The notes below the pieces were generated by a model. The model was not told where the DNA came from and ran no database searches. It saw only the letters and a list, made by a program, of their open reading frames with translations. Below, piece after piece: positions 14,615-22,338 of a stretch of DNA of 26,595 bases. The stretch lies in the NCBI GenBank assembly GCA_031399165.1, contig JANNOO010000034.1, forward strand, positions 1 to 26,595, given 5' to 3'. The translations under genes were made by a program, and so were the position numbers. Positions within the stretch are counted from its first letter, which is position 1. The number at the start of each line of letters is the position of its first letter. The stretch is from JAKFWI01 sp031399165 (GTDB lineage Bacteria; Pseudomonadota; Alphaproteobacteria; Caulobacterales; Aquidulcibacteraceae).

Positions 14615-14794
14615 ATGCCTCAGTCGATTGTCATCGGCGCCATCCTGCTTGTGATCTGCATGGTCGCGGGCCTGATTTTGGGCGTCGCGCTGCACCGGCG
14701 CCTGCATGCAGCTCATGTCGCCGGGATCGATGGGGACATCAACGCGCTGCGCTTGCGGCTACGCGAATTGCGCGCCGACAAGCCGATCGCATGA
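14615..14794 (+). CDS. Small one-helix membrane protein, 59 aa
   Basis: Starting from the ATG at 14615 (MPQSIVIGAILLVICMVAGLILGVAL) the protein has one transmembrane helix and then a short, charged, coiled-coil-like tail (HRRLHAAHVAGIDGDINALRLRLRELRADKPIA). A longer in-frame start at 14501 would overlap the divergent TrmH gene and add an unlikely Arg/Cys-rich segment. AAGGGCGGG about eight bases upstream is a usable ribosome site. I do not recognise the family. The gene sits 143 bases before a much larger membrane-anchored coiled-coil gene on the same strand, and both share the 'TM helix followed by coiled coil' plan, so the products may interact. Confidence 0.6.
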   Translation: MPQSIVIGAILLVICMVAGLILGVALHRRLHAAHVAGIDGDINALRLRLRELRADKPIA

Positions 14795-14937
14795 GTTTTA
14801 GCCGTCAACATGGTTAACGCCGCCGCTACCGTTCTCCGCCCGCGCGCGTTTGGCGCGGCAGGCGGCCCAATCGGAGAACAAGGTCGCGTTCCGCGCGAAA
14901 GCCAGCGACCATGTCAGGCTGACCGAAGGGCCATTTC

Positions 14938-16419
14938 GTGACATTGATCGCCTATCTCTGGGGCTTCATGCTGCTGGTGACGCTGCTTGCGGCGGTCGCT
15001 GGCTGGTCGTGGGCTGAAGCGCGCGCCCGGCCGCGCTGGCGCGTCATGGAAGAAGAACGGCGCACCCTGCGCGCCGAATTGCTTGGCCTCGCCGCAGGCG
15101 GGCCAGTCATCGAAGGCAATGGCGAAGGCACGGTCGCCGCGCGCCGCCGGATCGCCGATCTGGAGCAGGCGCTCGCTGAAGCGCGTGGCCGCGCGGTTGA
15201 GGTTGAGGTGCTACGTCTGCGCATCGCCGAACTTGAGCGCGCCGGCGCCGCCACGCCGCGCAACGTCTCCGCGCTCGACGTCACCGAATACACCAGCCGC
15301 ATCGCCACGCTCGAAGCCCAATTGGCGCAGGCCCGCGATCACCTCATGAACCATGGCAATCTGCCGGGCCGGATCGAGGCGCTGGAAGGCGATTTGTCCG
15401 CCGCACGCGCCGCGCTCGCCGCCGCGCCGCCGCCGGAAGACAAAGACCGCATCTTCCTGCTCGAACAGGAACTGGAAGCAGCGCGCGGCGAAGTCGCCGC
15501 CGCAGAAGCTTTGGCGGCGCGCGTGAAGGAACTCGAAGCCGCGCCGCCGCCGGTTTCGGAGGATGAACGCAATCTGCTGGAATGGCGCAACCGCTATCTC
15601 GGCGAACGCGTGCGCTATCTCGAAACGCAAACGCCCGTGGCTGCGCTTGCAGAGCCTGAGCCCGCGCTAGAGCCTGTCGATACCGCCGCGGCCCAGGAAC
15701 GCGCCGATCGCCGCGCCTGGCGCGCGCGTTATTTCGAGCAGCGCGCCCTGCATCTGGAAGCCGAACGCGCCGCCGCGCCAGAAGCCCCGCCGCCGGTGGA
15801 CGACGCGCCGCTGAAAGCCCGCATCGCCGAACTCGAAGCGCAGATCGCCGCCGCGTCCGCAACGGCGAGCCGCGTGCCCGCGCTGGAAAGCGAAATCGCC
15901 GCGCTGAAAGCAACCGCCGCCCGCGTTCCCGAATTGGAAACGCAGGTCGCGGCCACCGCCGAGATCGAGCACGATACGGTGCGCACCAAATGGAAAGCGC
16001 GCTATCTCGAAGCGCGCGTGCGCTACCTCGAAGACAAGCTCAACGCGGCGCCAGAGCCCGCGCCCGTCGCGGCGCTTGCGCCAGCACCGCAACCCGCTCC
16101 CGCGCCGGTGGAGAAAATCGTCGTCGCGCCGCCGCCCGCGCCCCCGCCGGAACCCGCGCGCGTGTTCCGCCTCGAGCGCCCCGCCGCGCTCAGTGCGCCC
16201 CGCAATGGCGCGCCCGACGATCTGCGCCTGATCGACGGCGTCAATCCGCAAGCGCAAGTCACGCTCAACGCCATCGGCGTATTCCATTTCGACCAAATCG
16301 CGCGCTGGAGCCCGGCGCATATCGCGTGGGTCGATCAATATCTCAACCTGCGCGGCCGGATCGTCGCGGAGCGCTGGGTGGAGCAGGCGGGGAAGCTGGC
16401 GCTGGGTGTTCCAGCCTAG
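14938..16419 (+). CDS. Membrane-anchored coiled-coil protein with C-terminal HhH-like domain
   Basis: A 493-aa protein with a GTG start (MTLIAYLWGFMLLVTLLAAVAGWSW; one TM helix at residues 4-24). A long Ala/Glu/Arg-rich coiled coil fills residues 35-370. It holds three copies of a motif: WRNRYLGERVRYLE (216-229), WRARYFEQRALHLE (261-274) and WKARYLEARVRYLE (352-365). A Pro/Ala-rich linker (370-420) leads to a C-terminal domain (425-485) of the type DDLRLIDGVNPQ...LNAIGVFHFDQIARWSPAHIAWVDQYLNLRGRI. This matches the helix-hairpin-helix-like domain ('D-L-x-x-I-x-G-I-G-P ... F-x-Q-I-A-x-W') common in alphaproteobacterial membrane proteins, though GIGP has become GVNP. The domain may bind DNA or protein; function is unknown. 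The most likely role is structural, at the inner membrane. It stands alone and ends at a strong hairpin. Confidence 0.8.
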   Translation: MTLIAYLWGFMLLVTLLAAVAGWSWAEARARPRWRVMEEERRTLRAELLGLAAGGPVIEGNGEGTVAARRRIADLEQALAEARGRAVEVEVLRLRIAELERAGAATPRNVSALDVTEYTSRIATLEAQLAQARDHLMNHGNLPGRIEALEGDLSAARAALAAAPPPEDKDRIFLLEQELEAARGEVAAAEALAARVKELEAAPPPVSEDERNLLEWRNRYLGERVRYLETQTPVAALAEPEPALEPVDTAAAQERADRRAWRARYFEQRALHLEAERAAAPEAPPPVDDAPLKARIAELEAQIAAASATASRVPALESEIAALKATAARVPELETQVAATAEIEHDTVRTKWKARYLEARVRYLEDKLNAAPEPAPVAALAPAPQPAPAPVEKIVVAPPPAPPPEPARVFRLERPAALSAPRNGAPDDLRLIDGVNPQAQVTLNAIGVFHFDQIARWSPAHIAWVDQYLNLRGRIVAERWVEQAGKLALGVPA

Positions 16420-16425
16420 CGCGCC

Positions 16426-16454
16426 TATCCTCCCCCCGTAAACGGGGGAGGATA
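16426..16454. terminator. Perfect GC-rich hairpin between convergent genes
   Basis: Bases 16426-16436 (TATCCTCCCCC) are the exact reverse complement of 16444-16454, around a 7-base loop (CGTAAAC). The hairpin sits between the stop of the coiled-coil gene (16419) and the stop of recQ (16456) and should end transcription from both. It has no T-tract, so it is either a factor-assisted terminator or a copy of a small dispersed palindrome of the kind seen between genes in many alphaproteobacteria. Confidence 0.65.
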
Positions 16455-16455
16455 A

Positions 16456-18300
16456 TCATCTCGCTTGTTCGATCAGGTTCAGCACGCTTTCGCCGTAACG
16501 GGCGAGTTTCTTTTCGCCGATGCCGGACACGCCGGAAAGATCCCGCAGCGTTTTCGGATTGGCCTCGGCGATCGCGGTCAGCGTTGCGTTCGAGAAGATC
16601 ACATACGGCGGCACGCCTTCCTGTTTCGCCACGCTGAGGCGCCATTCGCGCAGGCGCTCGAACACATCGTTCTGCGCATCATCCAGTCCTGCCGCATCGC
16701 TACGTCGTGCGGCGCGCGCTGCGCGGCGTTCCTCCGGCGTGCGCCTTCCACGCTTGGCCTGCGCTTCGCGCATGCGCACGGCGCGCTCCTTGCGAAAGAT
16801 CGCGCGCATCGCTTCGCCATCGCCGATGCTCAGTATCGGACGCAGCGAATCTTCGCCCTCGCTTAGCACGCCGTCGAACAGCAATTGCTTCACCACGCGC
16901 CGCCAGAGCGGTTCGGGCACGTCGGCGCCGATGCCGTAGGTCGATTGCACGGCGTAGGTTTCGTCCAGCGTGTCGCGCGGCGGCTTGCCGAGCAGGTGGT
17001 CGATCACGCGCCCGCGCCCGAAGCGCTGATCCATGCGCAGCACGGCGGAGAGCGCCTTGGCCGCCAGCTCCGTCGCGTCGATCGAGGCGGGCGGATCGAG
17101 GCAGATGTCGCACGCGCCGCAGGGCTCTGCGTCCGCCTCGCCAAAATAGCGCCGCACGCCCGCGCGGCGGCAAGTGAGGCCATCCAGAAACGCAAACAGC
17201 TGGCGCGCCTTGCGCACCTGAACGGCCTTGATCTCCGGCGCCGCGTCGGATTGGTTGGCCCACATCAGCGCGCGGCGCAGATCCCCCGCGCCGTAAAGCG
17301 CCACGCCCTCCGCTGGCGCGCCGTCACGTCCCGCGCGGCCAACTTCCTGCCAATACGCTTCGATTGATTTGGGCGGATCGGCGTGGATCACGAACCGTAC
17401 GTCCGGCTTGTCCACGCCCATGCCGAACGCAACCGTGGCGGCCATCACCACATCGTCTTCGTTCTGGAAACGCTTCTGCCGCTCGGCGCGCACCCGCGCG
17501 TCGAGCCCCGCATGATAGGCCAGCGCCGGGACGCCGGCGGAACTGAGCGCGGCGGCGATCTTCTCCACCCCATCGCGCGTGGCGGCGTAAACAATGCCTG
17601 CCTGTCCCGCGCGCGCCTTGACCAATTGCGCGACGCGCTCAGCCGGGCGGTCTTTGCGCTCGGCGGCGAGTGCAAGATTTGGGCGATCGAACGAAGCGAC
17701 GAATTTGCGCGCGTTCTCCAGCTTCAATTGCGTGGCGATATCGGCGCGCGTCGGTTGGTCGGCGGTGGCGGTGACGGCGATGCGCGGCACGCCGGGAAAT
17801 GTATCCGCCAGCCGCCCCAGCGCACGATAATCGGGCCGGAAATCATGGCCCCATTGGCTGACGCAATGGGCCTCGTCAATCGCGATCAGCGCCAGGGGGC
17901 TTGCGCCGATACGTTCGCGCAGCGCGCCGCTGGCGAGGCCCTCGGGGGAAACGTAGAGCAGATCGAGCCTGCCTGCCGCGAGCAGGGCGAACGTCTCGCT
18001 GCGCTCATCCGGCGGCACGCTGGAATCCAGCCGCGCCGCCGAAACGCCCGCCGCGCGCAGCGCGATGACCTGATCCTGCATCAGCGCAATTAGCGGCGAC
18101 ACGACGAGGCCAACGCCGTCGCGCAGCATCGCGGGGATCTGATAGCACACGCTCTTGCCGCCGCCGGTCGGCAGGATCGCCAACACGTCGCGGCCCGCGA
18201 GCACTTCGCCGATCACGTCTTGCTGCAAGCCACAAAAGTCCGGATGGCCAAACACGCGGCGCAGCGTCTCGCGCGCCTCGCTGATGCCCGGCGCGGGCAC
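16456..18300 (-). CDS. recQ: ATP-dependent DNA helicase RecQ
   Basis: RecQ 3'-5' helicase acting in recombination and replication-fork repair. The GTG at 18300 gives 614 aa, very close to E. coli RecQ (609), and follows the upstream stop by one base (TAG-A-GTG), so translation is likely coupled; a longer frame back to 18372 runs through the upstream gene. Domains in order: Walker A LPTGGGKS (residues about 43-50), DEAH with CVSQWGHDFRP (about 142-156), the second RecA-like domain with 'YHAGLDARVRAERQKRFQ' and QEVGRAGRDG, the zinc-binding Cys cluster (CRRAGVRRYF ... CGACDIC), the winged-helix RQC domain, and a C-terminal HRDC domain (FERLREWRLSVAKQEGVPPY ... LSGVSGIGEKKLARYG). All core motifs are intact. 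Confidence 0.96.
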   Translation of the reverse strand: MPAPGISEARETLRRVFGHPDFCGLQQDVIGEVLAGRDVLAILPTGGGKSVCYQIPAMLRDGVGLVVSPLIALMQDQVIALRAAGVSAARLDSSVPPDERSETFALLAAGRLDLLYVSPEGLASGALRERIGASPLALIAIDEAHCVSQWGHDFRPDYRALGRLADTFPGVPRIAVTATADQPTRADIATQLKLENARKFVASFDRPNLALAAERKDRPAERVAQLVKARAGQAGIVYAATRDGVEKIAAALSSAGVPALAYHAGLDARVRAERQKRFQNEDDVVMAATVAFGMGVDKPDVRFVIHADPPKSIEAYWQEVGRAGRDGAPAEGVALYGAGDLRRALMWANQSDAAPEIKAVQVRKARQLFAFLDGLTCRRAGVRRYFGEADAEPCGACDICLDPPASIDATELAAKALSAVLRMDQRFGRGRVIDHLLGKPPRDTLDETYAVQSTYGIGADVPEPLWRRVVKQLLFDGVLSEGEDSLRPILSIGDGEAMRAIFRKERAVRMREAQAKRGRRTPEERRAARAARRSDAAGLDDAQNDVFERLREWRLSVAKQEGVPPYVIFSNATLTAIAEANPKTLRDLSGVSGIGEKKLARYGESVLNLIEQAR

Positions 18301-18301
18301 T

Positions 18302-18856
18302 CTATTTGCGCGCGAGATAGGAGAACGTGCCGCAGAGCGGCGGGTCTTTGTCAGCCGCCGGCGGCCAGGCATCGCCGCTGAACGCTGCGAGCTGCATTTC
18401 GCCTTCGCCGCTGACGCCTGTGTATTCGGTGATCGCGAAAAACCCGGTCTTGTCGCACGGGCCGCCGTTCAGCGTGCCTAGTTTGATGGTTTCCTGATTG
18501 ACCGCGTAGATCGTCACCGGGGCGTTCTCTGCTGTTGGAAACAGCGAAGACCATGTCGCATTGCCGGCCTTGTCGCTCAGCATCGCCGTGCCGATGAATT
18601 CAGCCTCCCACACATGGCCCATGCCGGCGGTGATCCTGATCTGCTCGGTCGCGTTCGCACCGGGGCGGGGCAGTTCGGTGATGTCCAGCGCGCCGGTGAA
18701 GGCGTCAGCGGTTTTTGAAAGTGGATCGTAGAGCCGTGGCGCGGATGAAGGCGCGGCGACCGGCGGTGCGCCGGGATCGTCCTGACCTAATTGCTCAACC
18801 GAGGGGCCGCACGCCGCAAGCGCTAACGCCACGAGTACAAAGAAATGATACGGCAC
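18302..18856 (-). CDS. Lipoprotein of unknown function, 184 aa
   Basis: The GTG at 18856 starts a clear lipoprotein signal: MPYHFFVLVALALAACGPS, with lipobox LAAC and Cys at about residue 16. After a Pro/Ala-rich linker (GAPPVAAPSSAP), the mature part (about 140 residues) includes LDITELPRPGANATEQIRITAG, then 'VWEAEFIGTAML', and Cys residues near the end (GGPCDKTGFFAI ... PPLCGTFSYLARK) that may form a disulfide. I do not recognise the family; the short beta-rich look suggests a periplasmic domain attached to a membrane. Longer in-frame starts up to 19024 would overlap the upstream Uma2 gene. It lies 4 bases after that gene and 1 base before recQ, so the three are probably one transcript. Confidence 0.75.
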   Translation of the reverse strand: MPYHFFVLVALALAACGPSVEQLGQDDPGAPPVAAPSSAPRLYDPLSKTADAFTGALDITELPRPGANATEQIRITAGMGHVWEAEFIGTAMLSDKAGNATWSSLFPTAENAPVTIYAVNQETIKLGTLNGGPCDKTGFFAITEYTGVSGEGEMQLAAFSGDAWPPAADKDPPLCGTFSYLARK

Positions 18857-18860
18857 GATC

Positions 18861-19415
18861 TCAAATCTCTGAGAGTCGGAGACTAAAGCCCTCGATAAGC
18901 AGAGCCGATGCCTCGCCGTCGGCTTCGACGGGAGTTGGTGAGGGGTAAACGCCATCACGCGGGGAACGGTGGACAAAAATCGCGCGCGTGTTGACATCAA
19001 TGACCCAATATTCAGGCACACCATGGGCGGCGTAGCGGCGCGCTGTGGCGCTAAGGTCGTGATCCAGACTGGTGTCGGCCACTTCGATCACGAGCAGAAT
19101 GTCTCTGGCGGGAACATCGCCCGCAGGCGCGCCGCCAGCAAGTACATAGAGATCAGGACTTGGCGCATTGAACTCAGAGAGGCGCAGGGTGGTCTGTACG
19201 CCAATAAAATAATTGTCGTTCAGCGTGCGCATCAGGCGCCGCGCCAGCGCCATGGTGAAACGGATATGAGAGTCGCCGTCCGCTGGCATGTCATAAATCT
19301 CGCCGTCGAGGAGTTGAGCGCGCCTATCGACGAATCCCTGCGCCGCAAGCTCAATGACATCATCCACCGTGAAACGGTGCCGTGATATCGTGGTGGGCTG
19401 AAGCGGGACGTTCAT
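18861..19415 (-). CDS. Uma2 family (DUF820) endonuclease-like protein
   Basis: A 184-aa protein of the Uma2/DUF820 type, with a PD-(D/E)XK nuclease fold. Diagnostic pieces: HRFTVDDVIELAAQGFVDRRAQLLDGEIYDMPA (N-terminal helix and 'E-x-x-x-G'), 'PSPDLYVLAGG' with the metal-binding Asp, 'DILLVIEVADTSLDHDL' with the E-V-x-D/S motif, and 'YAAHGVPEYWVIDVNTRAIFVHRSP'. These are abundant in cyanobacteria and also scattered in alphaproteobacteria; they are called putative restriction-like endonucleases, but activity is mostly unproven. It is the first gene of a tight set with a lipoprotein and recQ. Nothing else of a restriction system is nearby. Confidence 0.88.
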   Translation of the reverse strand: MNVPLQPTTISRHRFTVDDVIELAAQGFVDRRAQLLDGEIYDMPADGDSHIRFTMALARRLMRTLNDNYFIGVQTTLRLSEFNAPSPDLYVLAGGAPAGDVPARDILLVIEVADTSLDHDLSATARRYAAHGVPEYWVIDVNTRAIFVHRSPRDGVYPSPTPVEADGEASALLIEGFSLRLSEI

Positions 19416-19447
19416 GACCCCATCCTACCTAAAACTCCGGTGCTTCG

Positions 19448-21628
19448 CTACTCTGCTGCGGCCACGGGCTGGGCATAGCCTAACCGCTCGTTCAGCTTAT
19501 CAAGGATATCGATCGCCGCCTGGGCGATCACGGTGCCCGGCAGGAATACCGCCGCAGCGCCCATGTCGCGCAGCGTCGCCACATCGCCTGGCGGGATCAC
19601 GCCGCCGATCACCACCATGACGTCATCGCGCTTGCTGGCATGCAGCGCGTCTTTCAGCGCCGGCAGCAAGGTGAGGTGTCCTGCCGCCAGTGAGGAGAAG
19701 CCGATGACGTGTACGTTTTGCTCCAGCGCCTGCTTGGCGACTTCGTCCGGCGTTTGGAACAGCGGGCCGATCTCGACCGAAAAGCCAAGATCAGCAAACG
19801 CGCTGGAAATAACTTTCTGCCCGCGGTCGTGTCCGTCCTGGCCCATCTTCGCAACAAGGATGCGCGGCGGGCGGCCTTCGGCCTCGGCAAAGGCGCGGGC
19901 CATGTCCCTTGCGCGCGACACGAGATGGCGGCGATGCTCATCGCCGTCGCGCGCGGCCTGCCCGCCATAGATTCCCTCGATGCGCCGGATTTTCGCAGTG
20001 TGGCGGCCGTGCGCCTGTTCCATCGCGGCGGTGATTTCACCGACCGTGGCTTTGGCGCGTGCGGCGTCAACGGAGAGCGAGAGCAGATTGCCTTTGCCGC
20101 TGCGCGCCGCCGCCGCCAGCGCGTCGAGCGCTATTCTTAATGCCACCGGATCGCGTTCGGCTTTCAGGCGCGTGAGCTTATCGAGCTGCAGGGCGCGCAC
20201 CTTGGAATTGTCGACCTTGAGGACTGGCACGTCTTCTTCTTCTTCGGTGACGATGAATTTGTTCACGCCGACCACGGTTTGCGCGCCGGTGTCGATCCGC
20301 GCCTGCGTGCGTGCGGCGGCTTCCTCAATACGCAGCTTGGGCAGCCCTTGCTCGATCGCCTTGGCCATGCCGCCGAGCTTTTCGACTTCCTCGATATGCG
20401 TCCAGGCGCGGGCGGCGAGATCGGCAGTCAGGCGCTCGACGTAGTAAGAACCGCCCCACGGATCGGCGGGCGCGCGGAAGCCTGCTTCGGTTTGCAGGAA
20501 GAGCTGCGTGTTGCGGGCGATGCGCGCGGAGAAATCCGTGGGCAGGGCGAGGGCTTCGTCAAGCGAGTTGGTGTGCAGGCTCTGCGTGCCGCCCCAGGTG
20601 GCGGCCATCGCCTCGATGCAGGTGCGTATGGCGTTGTTGAACACGTCCTGCGCGGTGAGACTCCAGCCAGACGTCTGGCAATGCGCGCGCAGCATGGACG
20701 AGCGCTCGTCCTTCGGCGCGAATTGCGCCATCAGCCTGGCCCAGAGCATGCGGCCGGCGCGCAGCTTGGCGATCTCCATGAAATGGTTCATGCCGATCGC
20801 CCAGAAGAATGAAAGCCGCGGCGCGAATTCGTCGATCTTCAATCCGGCAGCGATGCCCGCGCGCACATATTCCACGCCGTCAGCGAGCGTGTACGCTAGT
20901 TCAAGGTCCGCCGTCGCGCCGGCTTCCTGCATGTGATAGCCGCTGATCGAGATCGAATTGAATTTCGGCATCTGCTTCGCCGTGTAGGCGAAGATGTCCG
21001 AGACGATTCGCATCGAGAATTCGGGCGGGTAGATATACGTATTCCGAACCATGAATTCTTTGAGGATGTCGTTCTGGATCGTGCCGGAGAGTTTTTCGGG
21101 CGCCACGCCCTGCTCTTCGGCGGCGACGATATAGAGCGCCATGATCGGCAGCACCGCGCCGTTCATCGTCATCGATACGCTCATCTGATCGAGCGGTATG
21201 CCGTCAAACAAGGTGCGCATGTCGTAGATGGAATCGATCGCGACGCCGGCCATGCCGACATCGCCGATCACGCGCGGATGATCGCTGTCATAGCCGCGAT
21301 GCGTCGCCAAATCGAACGCGACCGAGAGGCCCTTCTGGCCAGCCGCCAGATTGCGCCGGTAGAACGCGTTGGAATCCTCGGCGGTGGAGAAACCGGCATA
21401 TTGCCGGATGGTCCAGGGCTGCGTGACATACATCGTCGGGTAGGGGCCGCGGCCGAATGGGGTGAGGCCGGGAAGGCCAGCAAGGTGAGCGAGCGCGGCG
21501 ACATCCTCTGCGCCGTAAGCCGTCTTCACGCCGACGCCTTCCGGCGTTTCCCACGCTGGCGCCAGTTGCGGCGCCGCCAGTGATGGCGCCGCGTAGTCAA
21601 CCTGCGTGAAATCCGGAATGCGGTTCAT
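19448..21628 (-). CDS. mutB: Methylmalonyl-CoA mutase, large (catalytic) subunit
   Basis: Adenosylcobalamin-dependent mutase that interconverts (R)-methylmalonyl-CoA and succinyl-CoA, the last step of propionyl-CoA use. 726 aa, normal for the large subunit. The N-terminal TIM barrel carries TIRQYAGFSTAEDSNAFYRRNL (Tyr77 matches the catalytic Tyr89 of the Propionibacterium enzyme), DVGMAGVAIDSIYDMR, and ISGYHMQEAGAT with the substrate His. The C-terminal B12-binding domain (residues about 588-715) has KMGQDGHDRG, where His600 ligates cobalt, then the 'IGFSSLAAGH' and 'VIGGVIPPGD' loops. The ATG overlaps the GH25 gene stop by ATGA, so translation is coupled. The mutase GTPase chaperone (MeaB) and epimerase are not in the window. 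Confidence 0.97.
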   Translation of the reverse strand: MNRIPDFTQVDYAAPSLAAPQLAPAWETPEGVGVKTAYGAEDVAALAHLAGLPGLTPFGRGPYPTMYVTQPWTIRQYAGFSTAEDSNAFYRRNLAAGQKGLSVAFDLATHRGYDSDHPRVIGDVGMAGVAIDSIYDMRTLFDGIPLDQMSVSMTMNGAVLPIMALYIVAAEEQGVAPEKLSGTIQNDILKEFMVRNTYIYPPEFSMRIVSDIFAYTAKQMPKFNSISISGYHMQEAGATADLELAYTLADGVEYVRAGIAAGLKIDEFAPRLSFFWAIGMNHFMEIAKLRAGRMLWARLMAQFAPKDERSSMLRAHCQTSGWSLTAQDVFNNAIRTCIEAMAATWGGTQSLHTNSLDEALALPTDFSARIARNTQLFLQTEAGFRAPADPWGGSYYVERLTADLAARAWTHIEEVEKLGGMAKAIEQGLPKLRIEEAAARTQARIDTGAQTVVGVNKFIVTEEEEDVPVLKVDNSKVRALQLDKLTRLKAERDPVALRIALDALAAAARSGKGNLLSLSVDAARAKATVGEITAAMEQAHGRHTAKIRRIEGIYGGQAARDGDEHRRHLVSRARDMARAFAEAEGRPPRILVAKMGQDGHDRGQKVISSAFADLGFSVEIGPLFQTPDEVAKQALEQNVHVIGFSSLAAGHLTLLPALKDALHASKRDDVMVVIGGVIPPGDVATLRDMGAAAVFLPGTVIAQAAIDILDKLNERLGYAQPVAAAE

Positions 21629-22338
21629 GAGCGGGGCGCTCCGGCGGCGAAGGCTTCGAACGCCTTTTCATCGCCGCGAAAATAATTGAGATCGACCGGA
21701 CCCTGCACGCCCGGGCGCTTGCCGGCATGATTGTATTGCCAGATCACCCATGCATCGCGCCGGAAATCCGGCTGGGCGAACAGATTGCGCAACCAATAGC
21801 GCTCGGTTTCAAGCGCGCCGTCGAGGTGCAGTTGGTTGAACTCGCTCGTCGTGTAGATCAGCGGGCGGCGGCCGAAATGGGCTTCGACCCTGTCGATGAA
21901 AATCTTCAATTCGCCCGGTACGTCGGTGATCTGCGGGCCTTCGCGGCAGGGAGAGTTTTGTTCGATGTCTACCGCATGGGGCAGCGCATCTGGCGATTCC
22001 GGTACTACGGAAATGAAGTTCTGCGCCTGCGCCACGCCTGAGCGGCAAAGCGTGAAATAATGATAGGCGCCGCGCTTGATGCCTGCCGCGCCTGCATCGC
22101 GCCAGTTCGTAGCGAAACGATCGTCGCGGTGATCGGCGCCTTCGCTGGCCTTGATGTAGGCGAATTTCACGCCTGACCCGGCCAGCGCCCGCCAATCAAT
22201 CGCGCCCTGGTGGCGGGAAACATCAACGCCCGCGACATAATGATTGAGCCATGGATTGAGCCAGCCCGAGCCAAACGCCGCCCCGGCGACGGCGACGAGC
22301 GCGATCAGGCCGAACAACGCGCCATAACCCTTGCTCAT
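21625..22338 (-). CDS. Glycoside hydrolase family 25 lysozyme, membrane-anchored
   Basis: A 237-aa GH25 (Chalaropsis-type) muramidase that cuts the MurNAc-GlcNAc bond of peptidoglycan. An N-terminal hydrophobic segment (residues 7-28, GALFGLIALVAVAGAAFGSGWL) is rich in Ala and Gly, with no clear cleavage site; it could be an uncleaved signal anchor. The catalytic domain follows: AGVDVSRHQGAIDW (Asp39), FAYIKASEG, GAYHYFTLCRSG, the acidic pair in HAVDIEQNS (Asp124, Glu126), RRPLIYTTSEF, and WVIWQYNHAGKRPGVQGPVDLNYF, all typical of GH25. It overlaps both mutA (upstream) and mutB (downstream) by ATGA, so it is translated as part of the mutase operon. What a cell-wall enzyme does there is not obvious. 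Confidence 0.92.
   Translation of the reverse strand: MSKGYGALFGLIALVAVAGAAFGSGWLNPWLNHYVAGVDVSRHQGAIDWRALAGSGVKFAYIKASEGADHRDDRFATNWRDAGAAGIKRGAYHYFTLCRSGVAQAQNFISVVPESPDALPHAVDIEQNSPCREGPQITDVPGELKIFIDRVEAHFGRRPLIYTTSEFNQLHLDGALETERYWLRNLFAQPDFRRDAWVIWQYNHAGKRPGVQGPVDLNYFRGDEKAFEAFAAGAPRS

Noticed and set aside
17383..18093. A 236-codon open frame on the plus strand inside recQ
   Set aside because: It is a shadow of recQ, whose motifs are complete; no start signal or recognisable domain.
20933..21583. A 216-codon open frame on the plus strand inside mutB
   Set aside because: Antisense to the conserved barrel of the mutase; composition is His/Arg-rich as expected for a shadow frame.
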